Assembly (NCBI RefSeq): GCF_026683955.1
Contig: NZ_CP113343.1
Coordinates: forward strand, 1,302,001-1,366,000
DNA from: Arthrobacter sp. MMS18-M83
Lineage (GTDB): Bacteria > Actinomycetota > Actinomycetes > Actinomycetales > Micrococcaceae
Direction: 5' to 3'
Length of the DNA: 64,000 nt
Positions 16,465 to 24,906 of the stretch are shown one piece after another. The translations under genes were made by a program, and so were the position numbers. How positions within the stretch are numbered: the first letter of the stretch is position 1; the number at the start of each line of letters is the position of its first letter. The notes under the pieces were generated by a model. That model was not told the origin of the DNA, searched no databases, and saw nothing but the letters and a program-made list of their open reading frames with translations.

Positions 16465-17868
16465 TTAGCGGGCGAGGCTGCCGTAGGCATCCAATGCTTC
16501 TTGGCGCGAGGCTTTGAGGTCCACTAAGGGCTCAGGATAGGCCGGGGTGCCCAACTCCGGGATCCACTGGCGAACGTAGCTACCTTGGGGATCGAATTTC
16601 GCGGCCTGGGTGTCCGGATTGAAGATTCTGAAGAACGGCGAGGCATCCGCGCCCGAACCGGCAACCCACTGCCAGTTCGCGGGATTCGAGGCAGGATCGG
16701 CATCCACCAACGTGTCCCAAAACCATTGCTCGCCCAGTTGCCAGTGGATGCCGAGGTTCTTCACCAGAAGGCTCGCGGAAACCATCCGAACGCGGTTGTG
16801 CATCCACCCCGTCTGCCACAATTGCCGCTGGCCCGCGTCCACCAAGGGGAAGCCGGTGCGGCCTTCCTGCCATGCACGAAGGAGGGCGGCAGCGTCCTGG
16901 CGGGCACCGCCGTCGGGGTCCTGCGCCTCGGTACTTGAAGCTCCGGGCCATGCCCACGGGTAGTGGTCGAACCCCGTCCGCAAGTTGGCCGTTGCCAGGT
17001 CCGGGTGATGGAAATATTGGTGCCAGCAGAATTCACGCCACCCAAGTTCCGAGGCGAAGACAGCCGCACCCTCGCCAAGTTCCCGACGCCGGCGCTGCTG
17101 GGCATGCCACACCTCGAACGGGCTGAGTTGGCCCCAGCGCAGGAACGGCGACAACCTGCTGCTGCCCGGCAGGTCCGGACGGTCGCGATTCACCGAATAG
17201 TCCGCCAGCCCGTCTTCCACGAAGTCATCGAGGAACTCGTGCGCTTGGGCCGAACCCGGCCGCCAGGCTTCAGACAATCCGGCAGACCAATCGGGGTTTC
17301 GCGGCAACAATCCCCAAGCGTCCAGTTCCTCCTGCTCCGGGAGCGCACCCGAGAATCCACGGCCCGGCTCCGGAGCGTCCAGCGGTTCGCGGAAATCCAA
17401 CCCTGACACTGTCCGCCAGAAAGGCGTGAATACCTTGAAGGGTCCGCCTTGCTTAGTGGTGACGGCCCACGGCTCGTGCAGCAAGGAGGCCTGGAAACTC
17501 TCCGCGTGCATCCCGGACTCGTGTGCCCAAGCCTTGATTCCGGCGTCGAGGGTGCGCTCTGATTCGCCGTAGCGGCGGTTCCAGTACAGCGCTCCGGAAC
17601 CCATCGCCGTCGCGGTTTCCTTGATGATTTCCGCCGCCGGTCCGCGGCGCAGCAAAAGCGGGACACCCAGGGCGGCGAGGTCCTCGCGGAGGGCGAGCAG
17701 CGAATGGTGCAGCCACCAGCGGGAAGCGCCTCCCAGCGGCCTGATCCCCGGAGATTCTTCGTCGAGGACATAGAGGGCGGCTGCCGGCCCGCCGTCGGTT
17801 GCCGCCCGCAGCGCCGGGTTGTCCGCGACGCGCAGATCGTCCCGGAACCACACAAGTGCCGGCTTCAC
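16465..17868 (-). CDS. phrB: deoxyribodipyrimidine photolyase
   Basis: A 467-residue class I CPD photolyase of the cryptochrome/photolyase family that splits UV-induced pyrimidine dimers with blue light. The N-terminal antenna domain begins VKPALVWFRDDLRVADNPAL. The FAD-binding C-terminal half shows TGFPLVDAGQRQLW, WMHNRVRM, and NWQWVAGSGADASPFFRIFNP. GTG at 17868 follows GAGGGGG at good spacing, and the longer frame to 17892 is not supported. It appears monocistronic. Confidence 0.94.
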   Translation of the reverse strand: MKPALVWFRDDLRVADNPALRAATDGGPAAALYVLDEESPGIRPLGGASRWWLHHSLLALREDLAALGVPLLLRRGPAAEIIKETATAMGSGALYWNRRYGESERTLDAGIKAWAHESGMHAESFQASLLHEPWAVTTKQGGPFKVFTPFWRTVSGLDFREPLDAPEPGRGFSGALPEQEELDAWGLLPRNPDWSAGLSEAWRPGSAQAHEFLDDFVEDGLADYSVNRDRPDLPGSSRLSPFLRWGQLSPFEVWHAQQRRRRELGEGAAVFASELGWREFCWHQYFHHPDLATANLRTGFDHYPWAWPGASSTEAQDPDGGARQDAAALLRAWQEGRTGFPLVDAGQRQLWQTGWMHNRVRMVSASLLVKNLGIHWQLGEQWFWDTLVDADPASNPANWQWVAGSGADASPFFRIFNPDTQAAKFDPQGSYVRQWIPELGTPAYPEPLVDLKASRQEALDAYGSLAR

Positions 17869-17898
17869 TGATCCCCCTCGAATTTGGTGCAAAGATCA

Positions 17899-17926
17899 TG
17901 CCCCCTAGGACGAATCCTAAGGGGCA
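17899..17926 (-). terminator. hairpin downstream of fasciclin gene
   Basis: TGCCCC-CTAGGA and TCCTAA-GGGGCA form an 11-12 bp stem with a CGAA loop, 15 bp after the stop of the fasciclin gene. No long T-tract follows, so it may be a weak terminator. Confidence 0.55.
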
Positions 17927-17940
17927 CGATCCGGGCAGGT

Positions 17941-18612
17941 TTACTTCGGCATCAGCACGCTGTCAACCAGGTACACCGTGGCGTTGGCGGTGTGGACGCC
18001 ACCGCAAATCACGGCGGATCCTCCGTCAACCTTGAGTGCATCCTTGGTGCCGGTGACGGTCACCGAGTCACCCTCAACCGTCTTGTGGGTGCCCACGATC
18101 TGGTCCGGGGTCAGCTGGCCGGGGACTACGTGGTAGGTCAGGATCTTGCTCAGGAGGGCGTCGTCCGTCTTGAGGGTCTCGATCGTGGCGGCGGGGATCT
18201 TAGCGAAGGCGCTGTCCACGGGAGCAAAGACAGTGAACTTGCTGCCGTTAAGCGTGTCCACCAGGTTTACCTTCGGGTTGAGCTTGCCGGATACCGCTGC
18301 GGTCAGGGTCTTGAGCAACGGGTTGTTCGACGCGGCCACAGCTACGGGGTCGAGAGCCATGCCGGCAACGGAGCCTGCACCACTGGGAACCTGGGAGGCG
18401 TAACCTGCGCAGCCCGGGCCAACCAGGTCTTTGGTCGGGTCCATTGCCGCGCTTGCGGAAGCGGAAGGCGTCGATTTCATGGTGGACGAGGAGCTCGGAG
18501 CGGCCGACGACGGACTCGCGGTAGAAGCCGAACCGCCACAAGCAGTGAGGCCCAAAAGGGCGGTGGCGGCGAGGCCGACGATCGCAAAAGACGTGCGCTT
18601 TGTAGAAAGCAT
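17941..18612 (-). CDS. fasciclin-domain lipoprotein
   Basis: A 223-residue exported protein. It has a lipoprotein signal peptide with lipobox ending GLTAC, then a low-complexity Ser/Ala/Pro linker (about residues 26-58). One FAS1 domain begins near [14 protein letters not shown], with the family motifs [14 protein letters not shown] and LTYHVVPG and an ending [11 protein letters not shown]. It resembles the mycobacterial MPB70 type of secreted adhesion-like proteins. It is presumably anchored on the outer face of the membrane. The function is not known beyond cell-surface interaction. Confidence 0.9.
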   Translation of the reverse strand: MLSTKRTSFAIVGLAATALLGLTACGGSASTASPSSAAPSSSSTMKSTPSASASAAMDPTKDLVGPGCAGYASQVPSGAGSVAGMALDPVAVAASNNPLLKTLTAAVSGKLNPKVNLVDTLNGSKFTVFAPVDSAFAKIPAATIETLKTDDALLSKILTYHVVPGQLTPDQIVGTHKTVEGDSVTVTGTKDALKVDGGSAVICGGVHTANATVYLVDSVLMPK

Positions 18613-18761
18613 GACATTTCTCCTTCAAACGGACTGACATTCGGTGCCGGTTGATCCGGCGTGAAAGCACTTCACCTTTGCGGGCTAAGTCCTTATGCCA
18701 GCTATTCGGAGGTGCGGGCTGCAGGGATGGGTAAGTTTCAAAAATAAATTTGGGTGCCCTC

Positions 18762-18842
18762 AAGAACCGACCACTTATGGAAGCCCCCGACGCCGGATAT
18801 CGGCTCGGGTGCCCCGGTACGGCTCAAAGGTGGTCGGTTCTT
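18762..18842. repeat. palindromic intergenic repeat, family B, copy 2
   Basis: Left arm AAGAACCGACCACTT (18762-18776) and right arm AAAGGTGGTCGGTTCTT (18826-18842) flank a centre containing CCCCCGACGCCGGA. It is related to the copy at 16382-16447. The right arm encodes the last codons and stop of iclR. Confidence 0.7.
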
Positions 18843-19621
18843 GCGGCGCTCATCCTGTGGGCTTCTTCCATGAGCAGTTTGCCGAGGAATTCCTGCCTCT
18901 CGGGACGAAATCGCGGCTCGATGCCAGTGAGGGACAACGCCCCGATGGGCCTGCCAAGCTGGTCGAAAACGGCGGCCGCCATCCCCCAACTGCCCTCGAG
19001 AACCAACCCGGGATTCACCGAATACCCGGCCAACCGGGTCTGTTCCAGGTTCCGGCGCACCACACCCTCGGTGTGGCCGTTGGCGAAGTCCCCTGCATGG
19101 CGTTCCCAGTTGGAGAGAACGAGTTCCTGTTCCTCTTCCGGCAGGAAGGCCATGATGGCGGTCCCGGCCGACGCCACGCCGAGGGGGAACCTAACGCCCT
19201 CGTGCAACACGAACGACCGCACAGGAAAGCTGCCTTCCTCACGGAGCACGCACACGGTTTCGTGACCACGCCGGATGGAATAGAAGGAACTCTCCCCGCT
19301 CTCCTCGGCCAGGCGGCGCAGGCTGGGCCGGGCGAGGTCTTCAAACGGGAACCGGGCCGCCGCCACGGACCCCAGCAGGAAAATCTCCGGGCCCAGGATC
19401 CAATTTCCAGTGCGCTGATCGTGGTCCAGCATGCCTTCGGCGGCGAGGGAAGCGAGTAAGCGGTGCACCGTAGGGCGCGTCAGTCCGGACTCGCGGACCA
19501 GGCCAGCGATGGACATGCCCTCCGGTTTGCGCCCCACGAGCCGTAGGAGCGCGGCAACGCGGCCCACCACCTGGGCACCTTGCACCGGCTTGTTTTGCGG
19601 CTGATCGCTCAAACGACGCAC
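18824..19621 (-). CDS. IclR family transcriptional regulator
   Basis: A regulator of about 265 residues. The winged helix-turn-helix is SIAGLVRESGLTRPTVHRLLASLAAEGML, followed by the IclR effector domain (FYSIRRGHETVCVLREEG, FPLGVASAGTAIMAFL). The start is uncertain: GTG at 19621 is annotated here, a TTG at 19612 has AGAGGGG eight bases upstream, and an ATG at 19675 would span an operator. It is divergent from scoA-scoB-thiolase and probably controls that operon through the TCCAC-N3-GTGGA sites. Its C-terminal RTDHL comes from a palindromic repeat. Confidence 0.87.
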   Translation of the reverse strand: MRRLSDQPQNKPVQGAQVVGRVAALLRLVGRKPEGMSIAGLVRESGLTRPTVHRLLASLAAEGMLDHDQRTGNWILGPEIFLLGSVAAARFPFEDLARPSLRRLAEESGESSFYSIRRGHETVCVLREEGSFPVRSFVLHEGVRFPLGVASAGTAIMAFLPEEEQELVLSNWERHAGDFANGHTEGVVRRNLEQTRLAGYSVNPGLVLEGSWGMAAAVFDQLGRPIGALSLTGIEPRFRPERQEFLGKLLMEEAHRMSAARTDHL

Positions 19622-19638
19622 CCCTCTAGAAGAATTCC

Positions 19639-19651
19639 TCCACAATGTGGA
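19639..19651. promoter_or_regulatory. IclR operator candidate, site 1
   Basis: TCCACAATGTGGA, a perfect 5-bp inverted repeat with a 3-bp spacer, lies just before the iclR gene. An identical arrangement occurs at 19772-19784. A half-site, GTCCACACTATGC, lies between them near 19668. Such short symmetric sites suit IclR-family regulators. Confidence 0.6.
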
Positions 19652-19771
19652 CACTTCCAAGACTAGCGTCCACACTATGCAAACCCAGCCCTTTTCGGGA
19701 GTGAAGCACCGTTGACCCTCCGGCCAAGACCAACCTAAGCTCGTTTCTCAGACGATTTGCTCGGACAGTTG

Positions 19772-19784
19772 TCCACAAAGTGGA
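19772..19784. promoter_or_regulatory. IclR operator candidate, site 2
   Basis: TCCACAAAGTGGA has the same arms as site 1 and lies 57 bp upstream of the scoA ATG, so one copy faces each divergent gene. The centre-to-centre distance is 133 bp. Confidence 0.6.
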
Positions 19785-19840
19785 TCGCCACGACGCGGAC
19801 CTGCTACTCAAAACGACCTACTCAACGACGAGGACAAGCC

Positions 19841-20557
19841 ATGGCCAAAATCCAACACAGCGCTGCCGAGGCCCTGCAGGACGTCCTGCGCGACGGCCAG
19901 ACCCTCGCCGTCGGCGGCTTCGGGCTCAGCGGCATCCCCGCGGACCTGATAGACGCCGTCCGCGATTCAGGGGTCAAAGACCTGACAGTGGTTTCCAACA
20001 ACATGGGCATTGACGGGAAGGGCCTCGGCGTCCTCATCGAAGCCGGACAGGTCCGCAAGGTCATCGCCTCGTATGTCGGTGAGAACAGACTCTTCGCCGA
20101 GCAGTACCTCTCCGGCCAACTCGAGGTCGAGTTCGCTCCCCAGGGCACCCTCGCTGAGCGGCTCCGCGCCGGCGGTGCCGGCATCCCCGCCTTTTACACG
20201 CGGACCGGCGTCGGAACTTTGGTTGCCGAAGGCAAGCCGCTCGAAGAGTTCGACGGCGTGACGTACGTCCGCGAGCGCGGGATCGTCGCCGACGTCGCAC
20301 TGGTCCACGCGCATACCGCGGACACCGACGGCAACCTGATCTACCGCTACACCGCCAGGAACTTCAACCCTGTGGTGGCGACGGCGGGAATCGTGACCAT
20401 CGCCGAGGCGGAGGTGATCCTGCAGCCGGGCGAGTTGGACCCGAACCACATCGTGACACCCGGCGTCTACGTCCAGCGGCTGGTCCAGGCGAGCAGCCGC
20501 ACCAAGGACATTGAGCAGCGCACAGTCCGGCCCCGCCCGGAATCCGTCCCGGCCTGA
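19841..20557 (+). CDS. scoA: succinyl-CoA:3-ketoacid CoA-transferase subunit A
   Basis: A 238-residue alpha subunit that with ScoB moves CoA from succinyl-CoA to acetoacetate or a related 3-keto acid. The family motif VGGFGLSGIP near residue 27 binds CoA, and GENRLFAEQYLSGQLEVE and FYTRTGVGT are well conserved. The frame is open to 19757, but the ATG at 19841 follows GACGAGGAC and gives the canonical N-terminus. It is the first gene of a three-gene operon with scoB and a thiolase, under probable IclR control. Confidence 0.92.
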   Translation: MAKIQHSAAEALQDVLRDGQTLAVGGFGLSGIPADLIDAVRDSGVKDLTVVSNNMGIDGKGLGVLIEAGQVRKVIASYVGENRLFAEQYLSGQLEVEFAPQGTLAERLRAGGAGIPAFYTRTGVGTLVAEGKPLEEFDGVTYVRERGIVADVALVHAHTADTDGNLIYRYTARNFNPVVATAGIVTIAEAEVILQPGELDPNHIVTPGVYVQRLVQASSRTKDIEQRTVRPRPESVPA

Positions 20558-20584
20558 CCCCACCACCAGCGAAGGAGTATCACC

Positions 20585-21274
20585 ATGGCATGGACCCGCG
20601 ACGAAATGGCCGCCATTGCGGCCCAGGAACTCAACGACGGCGACTACGTCAATCTTGGTATCGGCATCCCCACCCTTGTTGCCAACAACTTGCCCGACGG
20701 CGTGCGGGTTGTGTTGCAAAGCGAAAACGGGCTGCTCGGCATGGGGCCCTTCCCCTATGAAGGCGAGGAAGACGCCGACCTCATCAACGCCGGCAAGCAG
20801 ACCGTCACGGTCCTGCCCGGCGGCAGCATCTTCGACTCTGCAACGTCCTTCGGCATGATCCGCGGTGGACACGTCAAGGTTGCCATCCTCGGCGCCATGC
20901 AGGTTTCGGGCGACGGCGACCTCGCCAACTGGACCATTCCGGGAAAGATGGTCAAGGGCATGGGCGGCGCCATGGACCTAGTGGCCGGAACCCCGCGCGT
21001 GGTGATCCTCACCGAACACAATGCCAAGGACGGGAGCGCCAAGATCGTCCGGGAATGCACCCTCCCGCTGACTGGATTGGGAGTTGTGGACCGCATTGTC
21101 AGCGACCTTGCGGTGTTCGATCTCGTAAGGAACGAACAGGAATCAGGCGGCGGGCGGCAGCTCACGCTGACCCGCCTCGCGCCTGGGGTCACCGTCGAAG
21201 AGATCCGAAGCAAGACGGAGGCCGCGTTCACGGTCTCCTTGGAAGAAGCCGCTCTCGAAGGAGCCACAGCATGA
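20585..21274 (+). CDS. scoB: succinyl-CoA:3-ketoacid CoA-transferase subunit B
   Basis: A 229-residue beta subunit. The catalytic glutamate that forms the CoA thioester lies in [11 protein letters not shown], after the [11 protein letters not shown] motif. A strong ribosome site GAAGGAG precedes the ATG. The stop overlaps the thiolase start as ATGA. An alternative identity is 3-oxoadipate CoA-transferase (PcaJ); no protocatechuate genes are nearby, and the thiolase partner favours acetoacetate-type use. Confidence 0.92.
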   Translation: MAWTRDEMAAIAAQELNDGDYVNLGIGIPTLVANNLPDGVRVVLQSENGLLGMGPFPYEGEEDADLINAGKQTVTVLPGGSIFDSATSFGMIRGGHVKVAILGAMQVSGDGDLANWTIPGKMVKGMGGAMDLVAGTPRVVILTEHNAKDGSAKIVRECTLPLTGLGVVDRIVSDLAVFDLVRNEQESGGGRQLTLTRLAPGVTVEEIRSKTEAAFTVSLEEAALEGATA

Positions 21275-22503
21275 GCCTGAAAGACCAGTTCGGCAAAGAC
21301 GTCCTCCTCACCGGCTGGGGGCACAGCAAGTTCGGCAAACTCACGGACCAGACGCTGGAATCCCTGATCGTCCAGGTGTCCGCGGAGGCCATCCAGAACT
21401 CGGGCCTTGAGCCACGGGATATCGACGAAATCTACCTCGGCCAGTTCAACTCGGGCATGCAGCCCCTGGGATTCACGTCCTCACTCGCCCTGCAGCTGTC
21501 CGAGGACCTGGCCAACGTGCCGGCCACACGAACGGAGAACGCCTGCGCCTCCGGTTCCGCCGCATTCCAACAGGGCGTGAAATCCGTGCTTGCCGGGACG
21601 GCCCGCAACGTCCTGGTGATCGGTGCCGAGAAGATGACCGACGCCGGGGCCGACGTGGTGGGAGCCGCACTCCTTGGCGCGTCTTACGAGATGGCAGGCA
21701 AGGCCTCCACCACTGGCTTCACGGGACTGTTCGCCGAGGTAGCCAAGCACTACGAGAAGCGCTACGGAGCTGGCATTCAAGGGTCTGGCATCGAAGGCTC
21801 TGGGTTTGCCCGAGGCCTAGGCGACGTCCTTGGTTCTATCGCCGCCAAGAATCACCACAATGGCATGGACAACCCTTACGCGCAGATGCACAGGGACTTT
21901 GGCGAGGAGTTCTGCCGGACGGTTTCCGAGAAGAACCCCATGGTGGCCGAACCGCTCCGCCGCACCGACTGCTCCCCCGTGTCCGACGGCGCCGCCGCCG
22001 TCGTGCTTTCCGTTGGCCCGGCGTCGGGCGCTGCTACCGAACCCGTGCGGCTGGCGGGCTTCGGGCACGCGAACGGCTTCTTCCCGGCAGAGCGCCGCGA
22101 CCCCACCGAGTTCGCAGCCACCCGGGTCTCCTGGGAGCGCGCACTGGGGATGGCCGGCGTCGGGATTGAAGGGCTGGACTTCGCCGAAGTGCACGATTGC
22201 TTCACCATCGCCGAACTGATCATGTATGAGGCCATGGGGCTGACGCCGCGGGGCGAAGGCTCCCGCGCGGTGCAGGAAGGCTGGGTCTACAAAGACGGCA
22301 AGCTTCCCATCAACGTGTCCGGCGGGCTCAAGGCCAAGGGTCACCCTGTGGGTGCCACCGGCGTGTCCCAGCACGTCATCGCGGCCATGCAGCTCACGGG
22401 CACCGCTGGCGCCATGCAACTGCCCACCGCCCGCCGCGGTGCCGTGCAGAACATGGGCGGAGTGGGCATCGCGAATTACGTCTCGATTTTGGAGTCGATC
22501 TAA
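21271..22503 (+). CDS. acetyl-CoA acetyltransferase (SCP-x-type thiolase)
   Basis: A 410-residue thiolase-fold enzyme that cleaves 3-ketoacyl-CoA with CoA. The nucleophilic cysteine lies in [13 protein letters not shown], the second site in [11 protein letters not shown], and the C-terminal glycine motif is [14 protein letters not shown]. The start ATG overlaps scoB by 4 bp; the open frame before it is a shadow. A small Gly/Ser-rich insertion at about residues 168-178 contains a 15-bp tandem duplication (21772-21801). It completes breakdown of the keto acid activated by ScoAB. Confidence 0.9.
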   Translation: MSLKDQFGKDVLLTGWGHSKFGKLTDQTLESLIVQVSAEAIQNSGLEPRDIDEIYLGQFNSGMQPLGFTSSLALQLSEDLANVPATRTENACASGSAAFQQGVKSVLAGTARNVLVIGAEKMTDAGADVVGAALLGASYEMAGKASTTGFTGLFAEVAKHYEKRYGAGIQGSGIEGSGFARGLGDVLGSIAAKNHHNGMDNPYAQMHRDFGEEFCRTVSEKNPMVAEPLRRTDCSPVSDGAAAVVLSVGPASGAATEPVRLAGFGHANGFFPAERRDPTEFAATRVSWERALGMAGVGIEGLDFAEVHDCFTIAELIMYEAMGLTPRGEGSRAVQEGWVYKDGKLPINVSGGLKAKGHPVGATGVSQHVIAAMQLTGTAGAMQLPTARRGAVQNMGGVGIANYVSILESI

Positions 22504-22551
22504 GGCACACGCCCACTTCACCAGCTACCGGCGCGGGTCTAAACTGGCGCT

Positions 22552-23118
22552 ATGTCCGACACCGCAGGACGCAAGTTGTTTCAGCATTCCGGAACAGCGC
22601 TCATCTTCCGGGGAGCCTTGGCCCTTCTCTTGGCCTTCCTGGTTGCTTCCTTGCCGGTCGCCACTGTATTTGCCCTCGTCTACGTGTTCGGCGTCTACGC
22701 CATCACTGACGGACTCACTGACATGGCCCATTACTTCTACGATCCCGCGCGCCACTCCCGCTGGAGCATGATTGGCGGCTTCATCTCCGTCGCCACCGGC
22801 CTCGTGGCGGTTTCGTGGCCGGGCATCACCGCGGCGGCGCTTGGCTTCCTCATAGGAGCTTGGGCCCTGATCCTGGGGATTTCGCAAATCATCCTTGCCA
22901 TGGACACCAGGACGACAGTCAGGGCTTGGTGGCTCTGGATGTTGACGGGGTTGGTCACCACCTTTTTTGGGCTTTTTGTGCTCGTGAATCCCGGAGCCGG
23001 ATTCCTGGGCGTGGTGGCGCTGCTGGCGACATACGCCGCCGTCGTTGGTTTGCTGCTGATCGCTTCTGGGATCAAGCTCCGCAGGCGCGCCAGTTCTTCG
23101 GTGATGCTCGCGCATTAG
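22552..23118 (+). CDS. HdeD family (DUF308) membrane protein
   Basis: A 188-residue polytopic membrane protein with about six hydrophobic segments, for example ALALLLAFLVASLPVATVFAL and GFLIGAWALILGISQIIL. The repeated two-helix pattern and the length match the HdeD/DUF308 family, known from acid resistance in enterobacteria but of unclear function in actinobacteria. It stands alone between the thiolase and exonuclease genes. Confidence 0.82.
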   Translation: MSDTAGRKLFQHSGTALIFRGALALLLAFLVASLPVATVFALVYVFGVYAITDGLTDMAHYFYDPARHSRWSMIGGFISVATGLVAVSWPGITAAALGFLIGAWALILGISQIILAMDTRTTVRAWWLWMLTGLVTTFFGLFVLVNPGAGFLGVVALLATYAAVVGLLLIASGIKLRRRASSSVMLAH

Positions 23119-23183
23119 GCCTTCGAAGGAGCAATCCGCCGTGAGGGGATGCGCTAGGTCCCAAGTTCGGTAAGTTAGTGGCT

Positions 23184-23990
23184 GTGAAGATAGCTACCTG
23201 GAATGTGAATTCGCTCCGCGCACGTGCCGACCGTGTGGAGGCCTGGCTGCAGCGCAGTGACTGCGACGTCCTCGCCATGCAGGAAACCAAATGCAAGGAC
23301 GACAACTTCCCCTGGGAGCTCTTCGAACGCATGGGTTACGAGGTGGCCCACTTCGGTGTGAGCCAATGGAACGGCGTCGCGATCGCCTCCCGTGTAGGGC
23401 TCGACGACGTCGAACGCACCTTTGTTGACCAGCCTGCCTTCGGAAAGGCCGGCAAGGACCCCGTACAGGAAGCCCGTGCCATCGCTGCGACCTGCGGCGG
23501 GGTAAGGGTATGGAGCCTGTACGTTCCCAACGGCCGTTCCTTGGACGACGAACACATGCCGTACAAGCTGAAGTGGCTGGACACCTTGAAGGGCCACGCC
23601 GCCAACTGGGTCACTGAGAACCCCGAGACGCAACTGGCGCTCATGGGCGACTGGAACATCGCCCCGTTGGATGACGATGTCTGGGACATCGACTTCTTCC
23701 GGGAAAACGCACTCACTCACGTCAGCGAACCCGAGCGCGAAGCCTTCCGTGCGTTCGAAGCGGCTGGTTTCACCGACGTCGTCCGCCCCTACACCCCAGG
23801 GCCTGGCGTCTATACCTACTGGGACTACACCCAGCTCCGGTTCCCCAAGAAGGAGGGCATGCGGATCGACTTCGTCATGGCCTCCCCCGCGCTGGCCGCC
23901 CGCGTCACGGGAGCCTCGATCGACCGCGAGGAGCGCAAGGGCAAAGGCGCCTCGGACCACGCTCCCGTGATCGTGGAGCTAACGGACTGA
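23184..23990 (+). CDS. xth: exodeoxyribonuclease III
   Basis: A 268-residue Mg-dependent AP endonuclease/3'-5' exonuclease of the ExoIII family for base-excision repair. Motifs: IATWNVNSLRAR at the start, MQETKCKD (metal-binding Glu), GDWNIAPLDDDVWD (Asp/Asn pair), RIDFVMASP and the catalytic ASDHAPV histidine. Two GTG codons, at 23178 and 23184, are possible starts, and the second gives the classical VKIATWNVNSL beginning. It appears to be a single gene. Confidence 0.94.
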   Translation: MKIATWNVNSLRARADRVEAWLQRSDCDVLAMQETKCKDDNFPWELFERMGYEVAHFGVSQWNGVAIASRVGLDDVERTFVDQPAFGKAGKDPVQEARAIAATCGGVRVWSLYVPNGRSLDDEHMPYKLKWLDTLKGHAANWVTENPETQLALMGDWNIAPLDDDVWDIDFFRENALTHVSEPEREAFRAFEAAGFTDVVRPYTPGPGVYTYWDYTQLRFPKKEGMRIDFVMASPALAARVTGASIDREERKGKGASDHAPVIVELTD

Positions 23991-24023
23991 GCGGTAACAA
24001 TTGATGGAGGAGGCGGGCCCGCG

Positions 24024-24893
24024 ATGAGCGGAAAGCTATACGGGAATCAGGCTGGGCTGCCCTTCTCTTCAGCGCTGCGCGTCTACGAACCCCTCGAAGC
24101 CTTCCCGGAGGACCAGCGGCAGCAGCTCGTGGCGAGCGGTACCCGCAGCGGTTCGCGGGCCGCCGTCGAGAATGCCGAGTTGCTCGCTTCCCTTGGACGG
24201 GTCACCCGAAAAGGCGGGGATCCTTTCCCAACAGGCAGCACTGACCTGGTCCGCATCACCCGGCTTCCGTCCGGAGATCCGAACGACCCCGACGCCGGGC
24301 GGCTGCTCTATTGCCCCAGCCAACTGGTGATCCGGGCAGGCTTGGCGGCCAACGCCCTCATGGAAGGGATCCACGGACCACTCGCGGAGCTGCTCATCCC
24401 CGTGGACCAGCGCGACCGGCACCAGGCCCGAATCGACCGCATCAATGCCAGTCACGACGCGAAGCGCGTCCACACCAGGGCCTCCACCTGGGGAATCCCC
24501 TTCAGCTGGTTCTCGCTGTTCCAGGAGTCGGACCGCAAGGACGTCGTGGAATCCGGTGGACGCATCCTCACGGTCAGGGTCTGGGCCTCACTGACTGATG
24601 CCCTGGACCGCGCACGCTTCGCCGTAGCCAATCTTGCCCTCGCCGCGCCTGACCTGGACATGCTCGATGACCTCACTCAGCTCACCGAATGGCTCGAATT
24701 GTTCCACGTGCAGTCCATGGTCGAGCTGGACTACGGCGCAGTGGCAGACAAGGTGTACCCGGATGAATCGCCGATGGATGTCCGGCTAGGCATCGAATGC
24801 TTGGCCGAGGGCGACATGACAGGAGCCGCCGCGGCCTACCGCCGACTGGCTTCCCGCTGGATCCCCATCAGGCAGCTGGCGCGGGCTTCCTAG
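24024..24893 (+). CDS. actinobacterial protein of unknown function
   Basis: A 289-residue soluble protein preceded by GGAGGAGG and an ATG. I do not recognise a characterised family. It has no signal peptide or membrane segment. Visible features are a Trp/Phe-rich stretch (WGIPFSWFSLF) in the middle, acidic segments, and a C-terminal helical part (MLDDLTQLTEWLELFHVQSMVELDYGAVADKVYP) that reads like an alpha-helical partner-binding domain. It is complete and has normal codon use. It lies 33 bp after exonuclease III, so co-transcription with a repair gene is possible. Confidence 0.72.
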   Translation: MSGKLYGNQAGLPFSSALRVYEPLEAFPEDQRQQLVASGTRSGSRAAVENAELLASLGRVTRKGGDPFPTGSTDLVRITRLPSGDPNDPDAGRLLYCPSQLVIRAGLAANALMEGIHGPLAELLIPVDQRDRHQARIDRINASHDAKRVHTRASTWGIPFSWFSLFQESDRKDVVESGGRILTVRVWASLTDALDRARFAVANLALAAPDLDMLDDLTQLTEWLELFHVQSMVELDYGAVADKVYPDESPMDVRLGIECLAEGDMTGAAAAYRRLASRWIPIRQLARAS

Positions 24894-24906
24894 CTCACGG
24901 GCCGGG

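Noticed and set aside
19757..19840. Upstream extension of scoA to 19757
   Set aside because: It would translate the IclR operator region. The ATG at 19841 has a ribosome site and gives the conserved N-terminus.
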